DNA of 52,732 nucleotides from a bacterium CG_4_9_14_3_um_filter_65_15 (GTDB taxonomy: Bacteria > Krumholzibacteriota > Krumholzibacteriia > LZORAL124-64-63). The stretch lies in assembly GCA_002790835.1 (NCBI GenBank), contig PFVX01000026.1:1-52732 (forward strand). Reading direction: 5' to 3'. Made by a program: the position numbers and the translations under genes. Below, in pieces: positions 1 through 8,891 of this stretch; positions within the stretch are counted from its first letter, which is position 1; the number at the start of each line of letters is the position of its first letter. The notes under the pieces were generated by a model. It ran no database searches. It saw only the letters and a list, made by a program, of their open reading frames with translations, and was not told the origin of the DNA.

Positions 1-1840
1 ACACCGAGCCAAGGAAGGCCAGATGTTCCGCGCCCGCTCCCCCCAGCGCAGCCTCCTGGAGTCCCAGTACCTCGTCCCTCCGGCCAAAGCCAAGCTGCTT
101 CGCAGTAGTTGGGCGGAGGCCTTCCAACAGCACGCTCTGCCCTTGATCCGTGAGGAGAGCTTCGCTCATCTGTACTGCCCGAACAACGGCCGCCCGAACG
201 CGCCCGTACAGGTGGTCCTGGGAGTGCTGCTGCTGAAGGAGATCTTCAACCTGACGGACGCCGAAGCGTTGGAGCAGTTGGAGTTCAACCTGCTGTGGCA
301 GCACGCGCTGGCCGTATCTGCGGACGAGTCGCACCTTTGCCAGAAGACGCTGCACAATTTCCGGACCCGGCTTTTGACGCAGGACACGCAGCGCCTGGTT
401 TTCGAGGAGACGACCGATCGGATGATCCAGGCCCTGGGCGTGCATGTGGATCGTCAGCGTCTGGACTCGACGCACATCGTCAGCAACATCGCGGTGTTGA
501 CGCGGCTGGGCTTGTTCTGCGAGACGGTGCGGGTGTTCCTGTCGCAGCTTCGGCGGCAGCATCCGCGGTTGAACGGGCGGGTGCCCGAGGGGTTGCGGCG
601 GCGGTACCTGAAGGATGACGGGACGGCGAGCAGCTACGGTGACGTGCGGCGGGACCGGGCTCGGCGTCGGCTGGCGGTGTGTGCCCGGGACGTGTACCGG
701 CTGCATCAGCTGTTCGCCGGGACGGTGGCCGGCCAACTGGCTGAGTACAGCCTGCTGGCGCGTCTGTTGATGGAGCAGTGCGAGATCACGGTGACGGAGC
801 AGCCGCCGCAGGACGACGATGACGACATCGATGACGGCGGCTGTCCGGTGGCGCTGAAGGAGCCGAAGGAAGTCGCGAGCAGCTCGCTGCAGACGCCCCA
901 CGACGCGGACGTGACGTACAGCGGCCACAAGGGCAAGGGCTACGAGGTGCAGGTCGCGGAGACGTGTCACGACGACAACGCGGTGGAGTTGATCACGCAC
1001 GTGGCGGTGACGGACTCCTGCGGGAGCGACGCCGACGCGACGCTGCCGACCTTGGAGTCGCTGTGGGATCGGGACCTGCAGCCGGCCGAGTTGGTCGCTG
1101 ACACGACGTATGGGTCGGCGGAGAACGCGGTGGCGGCCGCGACGCTGGGGACGGAGCTGATCAGCCCGGTCGGTGGCGGCAAGGCTGGGGTGCAGGCCGC
1201 CGCGGAAGTTGAGGCCACGGATGAACCGGGCCCGCCCTCGCCGGCGGACTTCACGGTACCGGTGGTTGCGCAGGAGGAAGCGATGTGTCCAGCGGGACAT
1301 GCGGCGGTGGAGCGGTTCGAGGTGGACGGGAAGCGGGAGCGCGTCGGGCTGGTGTTCGCGGCGGAGCGTTGCGAGGGCTGCCCCCACTACGAACGCTGTC
1401 CCGCCCGACTCGACGAGGAAGCCGGCGGCTACGTCCTGGTGGTCGACTTGGCCGCGCACAACCTGGAAGTGCGTCGGCGCCAGGAGGCGTCGGGTGAGTT
1501 CCGAAAGCGGTACGCGATCCGCGCGGGGATCGAGGGGACGAACTCGGAGCTGAAACGAAGACACGGGTTGGGCAAACTGCGAGTACGTGGCCGACGGCGA
1601 GTGGTGCTGTCTGTGTGCCTGAAGGCCGCAGCCTGCAATCTGAAGCGGTTGACGCGGGCGATCCTGACGAGGAAAGCAGCGGGACCGACCGCGTCAGGGC
1701 CTGAAGGCGGGCCCCGCGCCGTTATGAGGCGAGTTGTGCGTTTGTCAGGCCGCGTGATCGCGTTTTTGGTCGATGAACGGGGAGATCGGCGCCCGGACCG
1801 CGTGCCGACGCCGACCGCCAATCTGGTTGGGCAGTGTCCC
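1..1840 (+). mobile_element. IS1182-type insertion sequence, left end outside the window
   Basis: The element consists of one transposase gene, and only 22 bases precede that gene in the window, so the left terminal repeat is not visible. The right end is probably close to 1830-1840, where the minus strand reads gggacactgccc, a plausible terminal inverted repeat. If so, the transposase stop codon at 1841-1843 sits on the junction. Directly after it the sequence continues in frame as LVIVD-type protein (see the gene at 1892), which suggests the element interrupted that gene. The exact ends and the target duplication cannot be fixed without the missing left flank. Confidence 0.7.
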
Positions 1841-1843
1841 TGA
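23..1843 (+). CDS. IS1182-family DDE transposase
   Basis: This is a full-length (606 aa) transposase that cuts and joins DNA during movement of its element. The N-terminal 100 residues match the DUF772-type domain (NGRPNAPVQVVLGVLLLKE). A DDE catalytic core follows, with likely acidic residues D148 (RLDSTHI), D360 (VADTTYGS) and E504 (GIEGTNSELKRRHG). A cysteine-rich insert (CPAGH...CEGCPHYERCPA) lies around residues 424-460, as is usual in IS1182-type enzymes. The frame is intact, so the copy may be active. The start ATG has AAGGAAGG upstream. The final residues depend on where the element ends, because the stop codon may be supplied by the target DNA. Confidence 0.9.
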   Translation: MFRARSPQRSLLESQYLVPPAKAKLLRSSWAEAFQQHALPLIREESFAHLYCPNNGRPNAPVQVVLGVLLLKEIFNLTDAEALEQLEFNLLWQHALAVSADESHLCQKTLHNFRTRLLTQDTQRLVFEETTDRMIQALGVHVDRQRLDSTHIVSNIAVLTRLGLFCETVRVFLSQLRRQHPRLNGRVPEGLRRRYLKDDGTASSYGDVRRDRARRRLAVCARDVYRLHQLFAGTVAGQLAEYSLLARLLMEQCEITVTEQPPQDDDDDIDDGGCPVALKEPKEVASSSLQTPHDADVTYSGHKGKGYEVQVAETCHDDNAVELITHVAVTDSCGSDADATLPTLESLWDRDLQPAELVADTTYGSAENAVAAATLGTELISPVGGGKAGVQAAAEVEATDEPGPPSPADFTVPVVAQEEAMCPAGHAAVERFEVDGKRERVGLVFAAERCEGCPHYERCPARLDEEAGGYVLVVDLAAHNLEVRRRQEASGEFRKRYAIRAGIEGTNSELKRRHGLGKLRVRGRRRVVLSVCLKAAACNLKRLTRAILTRKAAGPTASGPEGGPRAVMRRVVRLSGRVIAFLVDERGDRRPDRVPTPTANLVGQCP

Positions 1844-1891
1844 GTACCTGGTTTTTACCGCAGAATCAATTATGGATATTACCCGGGCCGC

Positions 1892-4483
1892 ATGTGGGTC
1901 TTCGACGTCACCAACCCGGCAGCCGGAATCAATATCGCCGATGCCGCCGTGGGGCTGGCCCCCACCAGCATTCATGATATGAAGGTCTACGGCAATGTCG
2001 CCTACGCCACCGACCAGGGAGCCCTGGTCACGATCGACATCACTAATCCCGCAACGCCCACGTACCTTGGTAGACTGGAGATGTTAGTGCCCAGCAGCCT
2101 GCTGGTCGATCCCAACGCCGGCCTCCTGTACGTCAACCGCTGGTTCAACAGTACTGCGGGCATGGACTGGCACCTGAAAGTCCTCGACATCAGCGACCCC
2201 TTCGCGCCGGCCGAACTGAGTTCCTACTTCCAGGAAGCGGGATTCGAAACGACGGCCGGCGAGATGGTCATCCGGGGTAATCTGCTCTACACGAACACGC
2301 CGGACGGGGTGACGGTGGCCGACGTCTCCAATCCCCTGGACGTGCACGTGATCGGTCGGGCCGAGGCGAGTGGCTACGGCAACTACTTCGGCATCGACAT
2401 CGACGGCGACCACGCCTTCGGCATCGGCGGTGCAAAGGGTCTACAGGTCGTGGACATTTCCGTGCCCGAGTCGCCGCCGGTCTACGGCAACGTCCCGAAC
2501 TCCACCGGCAGTGTCAAAGTGAAGGGGAACCTGCTTGTCTCCGGCAGCGGCCAGGTGTTCGACATCAGCGACCCGATGACGCCCGTCGAACTGTCGACCA
2601 TCTCGGGCCACGGCGATGCGGCGCTGGTTGACCAGTACGCCTTCGTGTCGAACACCTCGACGATCAAGGTCTGGGACCTGGCCGACCCCGCGGCGCCCGT
2701 GCTTCTGGCCGACGTGGCCGGCGGGAGTTGGAATGCCCAGATCGAGGCCTACCACCCGGCCGGCTCGTCGACCATCGAGGTCTGGGTCCCTGGCAACCAG
2801 GGCAACGGCCGGTTCTACACCTTCGACCCGCAGGATCCGGGCGCGTTCGGCTTCTCCTACTTCGGCATCGGCGGCCGGTCCCGCGATCTGCTGGTCGATT
2901 GCGGGCGCTGGTACTTCGGCTCGGATAGCAACCGTCTCAACGTTGCGAGTTCCCCAACCGCTTCATCGTACGGGACTCTCGTCCTGTCCGGCTGGTGGGC
3001 CACTTCCCTGTGCGCCAGTGGTGACTTCGTCTTTTGCGCAATGGGCAATGGCCATGTCATTGTCGCAGACTTCTCGAATCTCCTGGCGCCGGTCCAGATC
3101 GCCGAGTTTGCGGTGCAGGAGACCGAGGCCTATCCCTTCATGACCCTGTCCGACGGCATCCTCTACGTGACGCAAGGCGATGGCGGGCTGTATGTGGTCG
3201 ACGTGACCGATCCGTACAATCCCCTTCCCCTCGGCGGCATCAATCCGTCCGGGCCCCTCTATGGCACGACAGGTGTCCGGTCGGTGCGTGACGTGGCGGT
3301 AGGCCAGGGCGTCGTCTACATGGCCGACCTTGGCAATGGCCTGCAAGTCCTGCCGATCCAGTGCTATCAGGCCCAATTCACCGACCACGTCGCGATCACC
3401 GCGTCCGCGGGCGCGGGCGGGTCGATCTCGCCGGCCGGCATCGTCGACGTGCCGTTCGGTTGTGGACTGCACAACTTCAGGATCACGCCGGACGCCGGCT
3501 ACACCATTGCGGACGTACTTGTCGATGGCACTACGGTAGGCCCCGTCGGCGAGTACGATTTCCTCGATGTGGTGGCGGACCGCACCATCGAGGCGGTCTT
3601 CGCTCCCGAATCCGTTCTGACATGCACAGTGCTGTCGCCCAACGGCGGTGAATCCCTCACCGTGGACGACCCCTACGAGTTGACCTGGCAGGTGAGCGGC
3701 GGCACGGTCGCCTGCGTCGACCTGCTGTTGTCGCGTGACGGTGCCGCCGGCACCTTCGAGACCATCGCCACCTGCGTCCCGAACACTGGTAGCTACTTCT
3801 GGACGACGACCGGGCCGGGGACGGTTCATGCCATCCTGCGGGTCGACGCCGACGACGGCGGCGGCAACACGGCGACGGACATCAGCGATGCCGAGTTCAC
3901 CATCGACGATGTGGTCGCCAACGTGCTCCAGCGTTTCGACGCTGCGGCCGATGTCGACGGGATCCACTTGACCTGGACCTGGAACGATCCGGACGGGATC
4001 GTGGCCTCAACGGTAGAGAGGGGCGAAAGCTCTGCCGGGCCGTGGGTCGTCCTGGACGTTCCGGTCCGGGTTGAGGGGGAGAATCTGATTGCCATCGACA
4101 CCGAAGCGGAATCGGGCCGCACCCATTGGTACCATCTGAAGGCAACCACGTCCGGAGGGCAGACCGTGATTCTCGGCCTGGTGTCGGCCGAAGCAGCGAG
4201 TGGGACGATCATCTTCGGATTGGCGGCCCCGGCCCCGAACCCGACCACGGCGTCATCGAGCGTGCAGTTGTCCCTGCCGCAGACGGAGATGGTGAGGGTT
4301 TCGGTGTACAATATCCGCGGGCAGGAAGTGGCGGTCCTGGCCGACGGCGTGATGCAGGCCGGCCGCCACGAGTTCGCCTGGGGCGGCAGGACGCAGAACG
4401 GGCCGGCGGCCTCGGGTGTCTACTTCATTCGAGCGCGCGGCAACAGCCGTGAGGCGACCCGACGCCTGGTTTTGACACGGTAG
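1892..4483 (+). CDS. LVIVD-repeat secreted protein with C-terminal sorting-like domain, 5'-truncated by the IS
   Basis: The protein has about ten LVIVD-type beta-propeller repeats (VxxxYAYVTD...LxIVDISNPxxP pattern) up to about residue 500. Next come an InlB/Flg_new-like repeat (ITASAGAGGSISPAG), an Ig-like PNGGE domain (about 575-670), a fibronectin-like stretch, and a C-terminal FlgD-like sorting domain (APNPTTASSS...GVYFIRARG...LVLTR). No signal peptide is present. The reading frame is open upstream from 1889 back to the transposase stop at 1841 and reads as more LVIVD-like protein, so the true N-terminus was lost to the IS. The ATG at 1892 is only the first available start. The surviving product would be unlikely to be exported. 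It is probably a pseudogene in practice; its original function is unknown. Confidence 0.75.
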   Translation: MWVFDVTNPAAGINIADAAVGLAPTSIHDMKVYGNVAYATDQGALVTIDITNPATPTYLGRLEMLVPSSLLVDPNAGLLYVNRWFNSTAGMDWHLKVLDISDPFAPAELSSYFQEAGFETTAGEMVIRGNLLYTNTPDGVTVADVSNPLDVHVIGRAEASGYGNYFGIDIDGDHAFGIGGAKGLQVVDISVPESPPVYGNVPNSTGSVKVKGNLLVSGSGQVFDISDPMTPVELSTISGHGDAALVDQYAFVSNTSTIKVWDLADPAAPVLLADVAGGSWNAQIEAYHPAGSSTIEVWVPGNQGNGRFYTFDPQDPGAFGFSYFGIGGRSRDLLVDCGRWYFGSDSNRLNVASSPTASSYGTLVLSGWWATSLCASGDFVFCAMGNGHVIVADFSNLLAPVQIAEFAVQETEAYPFMTLSDGILYVTQGDGGLYVVDVTDPYNPLPLGGINPSGPLYGTTGVRSVRDVAVGQGVVYMADLGNGLQVLPIQCYQAQFTDHVAITASAGAGGSISPAGIVDVPFGCGLHNFRITPDAGYTIADVLVDGTTVGPVGEYDFLDVVADRTIEAVFAPESVLTCTVLSPNGGESLTVDDPYELTWQVSGGTVACVDLLLSRDGAAGTFETIATCVPNTGSYFWTTTGPGTVHAILRVDADDGGGNTATDISDAEFTIDDVVANVLQRFDAAADVDGIHLTWTWNDPDGIVASTVERGESSAGPWVVLDVPVRVEGENLIAIDTEAESGRTHWYHLKATTSGGQTVILGLVSAEAASGTIIFGLAAPAPNPTTASSSVQLSLPQTEMVRVSVYNIRGQEVAVLADGVMQAGRHEFAWGGRTQNGPAASGVYFIRARGNSREATRRLVLTR

Positions 4484-4530
4484 GAGGCCATCAAAACAGT
4501 CGGCAAGTTGGGATCATCATCGTTGGCCTG

Positions 4531-4573
4531 GGTGGGGAGTGGCGGGACCTGCAAATATCCCGCCGCCTCACCC
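4531..4573 (+). terminator. Candidate hairpin downstream of the first LVIVD gene
   Basis: A 7-bp perfect stem (4541-4547 with 4558-4564, 10-nt loop) is extended by an outer GGGTG/CACCC pairing (4531-4535 with 4569-4573). No U-run follows directly; the nearest is TTTTT at 4583-4587. It could be a weak terminator or only GC-rich noise. Confidence 0.3.
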
Positions 4574-4665
4574 GGCCGGCGATTTTTGACAAGGTCATGG
4601 TGCCGGACAGCCATCCCCATCCAAATCCTCAAAGGAGTAAATCGGTGGGGAATCTTGCCGACTTT

Positions 4666-4674
4666 TGCTATACT
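4666..4674 (+). promoter_or_regulatory. Extended -10 promoter candidate for the second LVIVD gene
   Basis: TGCTATACT fits a TGN-TATAMT extended -10 box about 70 nt before the ATG at 4744. No good -35 is seen. Similar TGN-TATxAT boxes occur before two other secreted-protein genes in this window (20677 and 25612). Confidence 0.4.
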
Positions 4675-4743
4675 CAATTGGTGGGGTACGTTTTTGGAAA
4701 TTGATTTGGTCAGAATTGGTGGTTGTTTGGGGGATGTTTCCCC

Positions 4744-6020
4744 ATGTCGCGCTTCATTTCCCTTCTCGTCCTTTTCATGCTGGGTGCTGCCTCCTTGGCC
4801 GGAGCAGCGGAATTTTTGCCACTCATTTCCCATGGTACGGGATATATCACAGACATCGACCAATCCGGAACGCTGGTGGCTGTGGCCAACGGCGAAGGCG
4901 TGGACCTGTTCGATTCCACGGCTTCCGGATTTGTGCCGTTATCCCACCTGGATTTCGACTCGCGGGTCGACCAAGTGGTGATCAGTGGCAATTCCCTGTA
5001 CATCGGAGTCGCATGGGATGGTCTGCACGCCGTGGATATTTCCGATCCGGCCGCACCCGTGATGGGCGGCCATGTCCCGACCACCGGCGAATGGCAAGAA
5101 CTGGAAGTGACAGGCGACGTGATACTTCTACTACGTGTCCCAGTCGGACGCTCTGCAGACCTGGTCCGTAGTCGACCCCTCCAACGTCCACCGCACGAAC
5201 CAGTATCTGACCGGCAGCCCACGTTGGACCGATGTCACCGTCAGCGGCGATCTGCTCTGGGCGATGGGCTCCGATACCGCCGTCTTCTCGCTCGCTGATC
5301 CTGCGGTGCCTGCGCTGCTATCTCGCTCGCCCATCCCCAGATTTTTTTGCTCTGAGACCGGTTTCGGCTCCTATCTGTACCGCAGCCTGGGTTATTCGTC
5401 GTTTGATCTGTTCGTATTCGACTACTCCATTCCCACCGCGCCGGTTGCGGTCGACACCCTGTACGGTGTTTCCGGCGAGCTGCAATCCGGCGCCGGAGAA
5501 CTCCAGGTGGGATCGGACATGCATTTGCGCCGCTTCGATTTGTCCGACCCGGCGGCGCCCGTGGAAGATGCGGGGCATACCATGGAGCGGATACTGGATC
5601 TGGCCGGCGACGCGGGCCGCGGTTCGCCACTGTCGAGGCGACGACCTGGGCTGACCGGTGGCATCCGGTGACCGGCTATTACGGGGGGTCAATCTGTTCG
5701 GCATGGACGTGAGCGGGCTCAGCGGAGTATCGACCCCGGCAGTGCGAAGCTTGGATCTGACCCTGGCGCCCAACCCGGCGAATCCGCGCGTGGTGATCTC
5801 CTGGAACCTGCCCCAAGCGGGCCATCTGCAGACCGATGTCTTCGACCTGGCCGGCCGCCGAGTCGACCGCCTGGTGGACGGGTACCGTGAAGCCGGCCCG
5901 GGGGCGGTCGCCTGGAACGGGAAAGACGCGAGCGGTCGCGCCATGTCGTCGGGCGTCTACCTGGTCCGCGTGGAATCCGCGGGATTGAGTGAAAATCGTT
6001 CGGTCACCTTGGTTCGCTAG
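4744..6020 (+). pseudogene. Second LVIVD-repeat secreted protein, broken by at least two frameshifts
   Basis: The product starts with a clear signal peptide (MSRFISLLVLFMLGAASLAGA), with GGGGG spaced 8 nt before the ATG. LVIVD-like repeats follow (LHAVDISDPAAPVMGG) and it ends in an FlgD-like sorting domain (APNPANPRVVISWNL...GVYLVRVESAG...LVR). The frame is broken. Near 5123 one base appears missing: adding one base after GTGAT restores GDVIYFYYVSQSDALQTW into the next frame. The frame changes again somewhere in 5600-5660, before GVNLFGMDVSGLS. Three partial ORFs therefore cover it (4744-5298, 5135-5671, 5658-6020). It is a neighbour and probable paralogue of the IS-truncated gene upstream. 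The breaks could be real decay or assembly indels. Confidence 0.8.
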
Positions 6021-6166
6021 GTCGGGGTGTCGGGCGATACCCTGAACATACGCTTGCACCTGAAGCCTGCGAAATCATTGCTGCCAAATGGGCAGGTGTT
6101 CCGTTATTCTGGCCGATAGCGTCGGATTCAAGCACAAGGCTTCCTGGGCCTGAGTTGGAGGGGAAC

Positions 6167-6628
6167 ATGAGGACTCTGGGCAATATATTGTGGCACTTTC
6201 CGTTCTTTGGTTTCGTCCAGGCCGGGTTGACCTGGCTCCTGGGGCTGATTCTCACCATCACGGTGATTGCCGCACCGATCGGGCGAGGCCTGATGGAATA
6301 CGGCAAGTTCCTTTTTGCTCCGTTTTCAAACGCCATGGTTAGCCGCAGTGCGTTGAATGAGAAGCAGAACGAGGTCTGGAAGGCCTATTCGATGGTCGTA
6401 ACCGTGATCTACATCCCCTTGGGACTCGTTCTCGCCGTTATCTGCATATTTCAAATCGCGGGCCTGTTTGTCACCATTGCCGGGATTCCCGTGGCGATTG
6501 TGCTGGCCAAGTCACTGGGAACATTCTTCAACCCGGTGAAGAAGAAGTGCGTGCCGCGGGCCGTGGCCGAGGAGATCGAACGCCGATCTTCCGCTGCCGA
6601 AGTCAGCCGCCATCTTTCTACCGGTTGA
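6167..6628 (+). CDS. YccF-domain inner-membrane protein
   Basis: This is a small (153 aa) membrane protein of the YccF/DUF307 family, whose role is not established. It opens with the family signature NILWHFPFFGFVQAGLTWLLGLILTIT and has a second hydrophobic pair around residues 80-125 (VVTVIYIPLGLVLAVICIFQIAGLFVTIAGIPVAIVLAKSL), giving about four membrane passes in two YccF repeats. The ATG at 6167 is preceded by GGAGGGG; the frame also has a TTG at 6155, but that lacks a ribosome site. The C-terminus is basic and polar and lies in the cytoplasm or periplasm. No functional clue comes from the neighbours. Confidence 0.85.
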   Translation: MRTLGNILWHFPFFGFVQAGLTWLLGLILTITVIAAPIGRGLMEYGKFLFAPFSNAMVSRSALNEKQNEVWKAYSMVVTVIYIPLGLVLAVICIFQIAGLFVTIAGIPVAIVLAKSLGTFFNPVKKKCVPRAVAEEIERRSSAAEVSRHLSTG

Positions 6629-6697
6629 ACGCGCTTTCAGCGAGAGCCGGCGTTTGGCCAGCGAAGATAAATCCCGAGGAAAGGCGACGCCGAGCAC

Positions 6698-6931
6698 ATG
6701 GATGAACAGCATGACAATGATCCGCTGCACGGGATGACCCTCGAGATGATCCTGAATAGTCTCGTGGACCATTTCGGTTGGGACGAGCTGGGCCGACGCA
6801 TCAAAATCCGGTGTTTTGATAGCGATCCGTCGGTGCAGTCGAGCTTGAAATTCCTGCGCAAGACTCCGTGGGCGAGGACAAAAGTGGAGAACCTGTACAT
6901 CGCCGCCCAAAGGCGCAACCGCAGGCGATAG
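6698..6931 (+). CDS. VF530-family (DUF2132) small DNA-binding-like protein
   Basis: This 77-aa protein carries the family core almost end to end: [20 protein letters not shown], then [26 protein letters not shown], then KVENLY. A VF530 structure from Vibrio has been described and the family is annotated as putative DNA-binding; no cellular role is settled. The length is typical. The basic tail (AQRRNRRR) would suit nucleic-acid binding. It sits 69 nt after yccF and 54 nt before the VOC gene and may be transcribed with them. Confidence 0.85.
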   Translation: MDEQHDNDPLHGMTLEMILNSLVDHFGWDELGRRIKIRCFDSDPSVQSSLKFLRKTPWARTKVENLYIAAQRRNRRR

Positions 6932-6985
6932 GCCAAGTTGTGGGTGGATCACCAGGTTTGGCGGCTGATAAATGGGAGGGCAACG

Positions 6986-7366
6986 ATGGCGAAGATTACG
7001 GGAATCGGCGGCGTCTTCTTTAAGAGCAAGGGCGACAATGCGGCCCTGGCGGCGTGGTATGAGAAGCACCTGGGCCTGGTGCTGGAAGACTTCGGCGGCG
7101 CCATCCTCAAATGGCCGGATGACAAGGCGGATGACCGAGGCCTCACGGTTTGGCATGTCGCGGAGAAAGACAGCCAATGGTTCAGCCCCAGCCAATCTTC
7201 CTTCATGATCAACTACCGGGTCGACAACCTCGACGAGATGCTGGAGCAATTGCGCGCGGGAGGTGTGGATGTCATCCAGGGACCCGAAGCGCATGAAAAC
7301 GGAAAGTTTGCCTGGATCATGGACCCGGACGAAAACAAGATCGAGCTCTGGGAACCGAAGGCCTGA
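6986..7366 (+). CDS. VOC-family (glyoxalase/bleomycin-resistance-like) protein
   Basis: This is a 126-aa single-domain vicinal oxygen chelate fold protein. The two beta-alpha-beta-beta-beta halves are visible: FFKSKGDNAALAAWYEKHLGL near the start, and INYRVDNLDEMLEQLRAGGVDV followed by WIMDPDENKIELWEP at the end. The glutamate in IELWEP is the usual metal-ligand position. Members act as small-molecule lyases, isomerases, dioxygenases or drug-binding proteins, so the substrate cannot be named. The start at 6986 has GGGAGGG 6 nt upstream. Confidence 0.85.
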   Translation: MAKITGIGGVFFKSKGDNAALAAWYEKHLGLVLEDFGGAILKWPDDKADDRGLTVWHVAEKDSQWFSPSQSSFMINYRVDNLDEMLEQLRAGGVDVIQGPEAHENGKFAWIMDPDENKIELWEPKA

Positions 7367-7460
7367 AAGGTCACGGAGATTGGCGGCATGTCGGCTGCCA
7401 CAAAACCAGGCATCCCCCCAATGCCGCCAAATTCAAGGATTGGACAGCAGAAAGACCGTC

Positions 7461-8120
7461 ATGACCCGCACGAAGATCTGCTGCATTGCCACTGTTGCTG
7501 AAGCCCGGGTTGCCGTGCGCCATGGCGCGTCTGCGATCGGGCTCGTCTCCGCAATGCCAAGCGGGCCAGGGGTCATACCTGAATCACGCATCCATGAGAT
7601 TGCGGCTTCTGTTCCGCCGCCGGTGGCGACCGTTCTTCTGACGAGCTTGGCGTTGCCCGAGGACATGATCGCGCAGCAGAAGCGATGCCGGGTCAATACG
7701 CTGCAAATCTGCGATCGAGTCGATCCTGGTGCGTATGCTGAACTGCGCAAGGCACTTCCGGGGGTCGCGCTTGTGCAGGTGGTCCATGTTTCCGGGGAAG
7801 ATTCCGTATCGGAGGCGCTTGATGTCGGTTCTCGAGTCGACGCACTTCTCTTGGATTCGGGCAACCAATCGCTTCCCGTTAAGGAGCTTGGCGGAACAGG
7901 TCGCACACATGATTGGGCTTTGAGTGCGAGAATCGTTGCCGAGTCGAGGGTTCCGGTTTTCCTGGCGGGTGGGCTGAATTCCGACAATGTCAAGGAAGCC
8001 ATCCGAATGGTCCGGCCGTTCGGGGTAGACGTTTGCAGTGGGGTGCGGACGGCGGACGCCTTGGACGAGGAGAAACTCGAGAAGTTCATGAGCCAGGTGC
8101 GACAAACGTCGTGCGGATGA
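7461..8120 (+). CDS. trpF: Phosphoribosylanthranilate isomerase (TrpF-like)
   Basis: The predicted reaction is isomerisation of N-(5-phosphoribosyl)anthranilate to CdRP in tryptophan synthesis, in the cytoplasm. The 219-aa product has the TrpF signatures: an N-terminal KIC motif with Cys7 in the general-base position, LLLDS with the likely general-acid aspartate, GTGRTHDW, FLAGGLNSDNVKEAI (phosphate loop) and GVDVCSGVRT. The usual KICGI is KICCI here, and the sequence after it is more divergent than in typical TrpF, so a related activity is possible. No other trp gene is adjacent. The start is ATG 7461, and the next gene follows after 16 nt. Confidence 0.8.
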   Translation: MTRTKICCIATVAEARVAVRHGASAIGLVSAMPSGPGVIPESRIHEIAASVPPPVATVLLTSLALPEDMIAQQKRCRVNTLQICDRVDPGAYAELRKALPGVALVQVVHVSGEDSVSEALDVGSRVDALLLDSGNQSLPVKELGGTGRTHDWALSARIVAESRVPVFLAGGLNSDNVKEAIRMVRPFGVDVCSGVRTADALDEEKLEKFMSQVRQTSCG

Positions 8121-8136
8121 GATCGAAGGACGACTC

Positions 8137-8603
8137 GTGACACATGATCGCAAACCGTCGTGGTTCCTTCTCCCGCTGGGGCTGCTGTCCGGCCTCGCCA
8201 CCCTCGTCTACTTCGCCTTCGTCGTCTACCAGCCGGACCGTCCGGTCGCCACCATCGTTCCGGGGTCCTCGTCGGGCCCGGGGGCATCGAACTCGGCGCT
8301 GACGGCTGGGATCTGGTCCTCGTTGTCGACGCCGACGGGCGGGTGATTCGCGAGACCCAGGTGACCTTCGAACTCAAACTCCAGGAGCGCCTCCGGAGGG
8401 TGCGCTGCCGGCCCGGCGACCCGGTCGTCGGCACGTTCATCACCACTGCGCCGCCCGAATCCGGTGAACTCAGCGGCAGCTTCGACATCGAGCTCGCCCG
8501 TTGCGAGGATGCCGACACGGGGAAACCCCTCAATTGGCCGCCGAAACCCCTTGTCATCCATGGAAGCTTCGCCCGACTCCCGCTGGACGGCGAAACGAAG
8601 TGA
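8137..8603 (+). pseudogene. Small membrane-anchored protein of unknown function, frameshifted
   Basis: A GTG start at 8137, with AAGGA six nt upstream, opens a short protein with one N-terminal membrane segment (FLLPLGLLSGLATLVYFAFVV). After VATIVPG, near 8260-8280, the sensible reading moves to another frame: GPGGIELGADGWDLVLVVDADGRVIRETQVTFEL... to 8603. The second part looks like a conserved soluble beta domain and fits a single ancestral gene of about 155 codons. The break lies in a GGGCCCGGGGG stretch, so an indel in a homopolymer is likely. I do not recognise the family. Confidence 0.55.
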
Positions 8604-8652
8604 CGCAGATTTGTTCGGCCACCCCAAGCCGCAACCGGCTACCCCGATGTGA

Positions 8653-8679
8653 CGGCGTTACCCCGACGCCGCCCTTTTT
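8653..8679 (+). terminator. Intrinsic terminator
   Basis: A 7-bp stem (8653-8659 with 8665-8671, the last pair T-G) with a 5-nt ACCCC loop is followed by CCC and a TTTTT run. It ends the transcript of the frameshifted gene at 8137 and isolates the helicase group. Confidence 0.75.
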
Positions 8680-8843
8680 GAAATAAACCTTGCGCAATCC
8701 TGTTTTGCGGCTACCTTGCCACCAAGCCGGGAGCAATTTCCGGCGGCGGCGAACAACAGAGCCGAGTCCCCAAGACGGGCTACGCCGCAATTTCGATTCC
8801 CCCCTCTTTCCCTTCGCTGTTGTTTGGGTCAGAAAGTGCGGCC

Positions 8844-8872
8844 GTTCCGTACCAGCCCGGGCTATACGGAAA
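8844..8872 (+). promoter_or_regulatory. Leader hairpin just upstream of the DEAD-box helicase RBS
   Basis: An 8-bp stem (8844-8851 with 8865-8872) encloses the palindrome AGCCCGGGCT. It ends only 4 nt before the GGAG at 8877-8880 that serves the ATG at 8892. A possible weak promoter (TTGCGC at 8690, TACCTT at 8712) would give a leader of about 170 nt. A role in temperature- or helicase-dependent translation is inference. Confidence 0.45.
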
Positions 8873-8891
8873 CGGCGGAGACCAATTAAAC

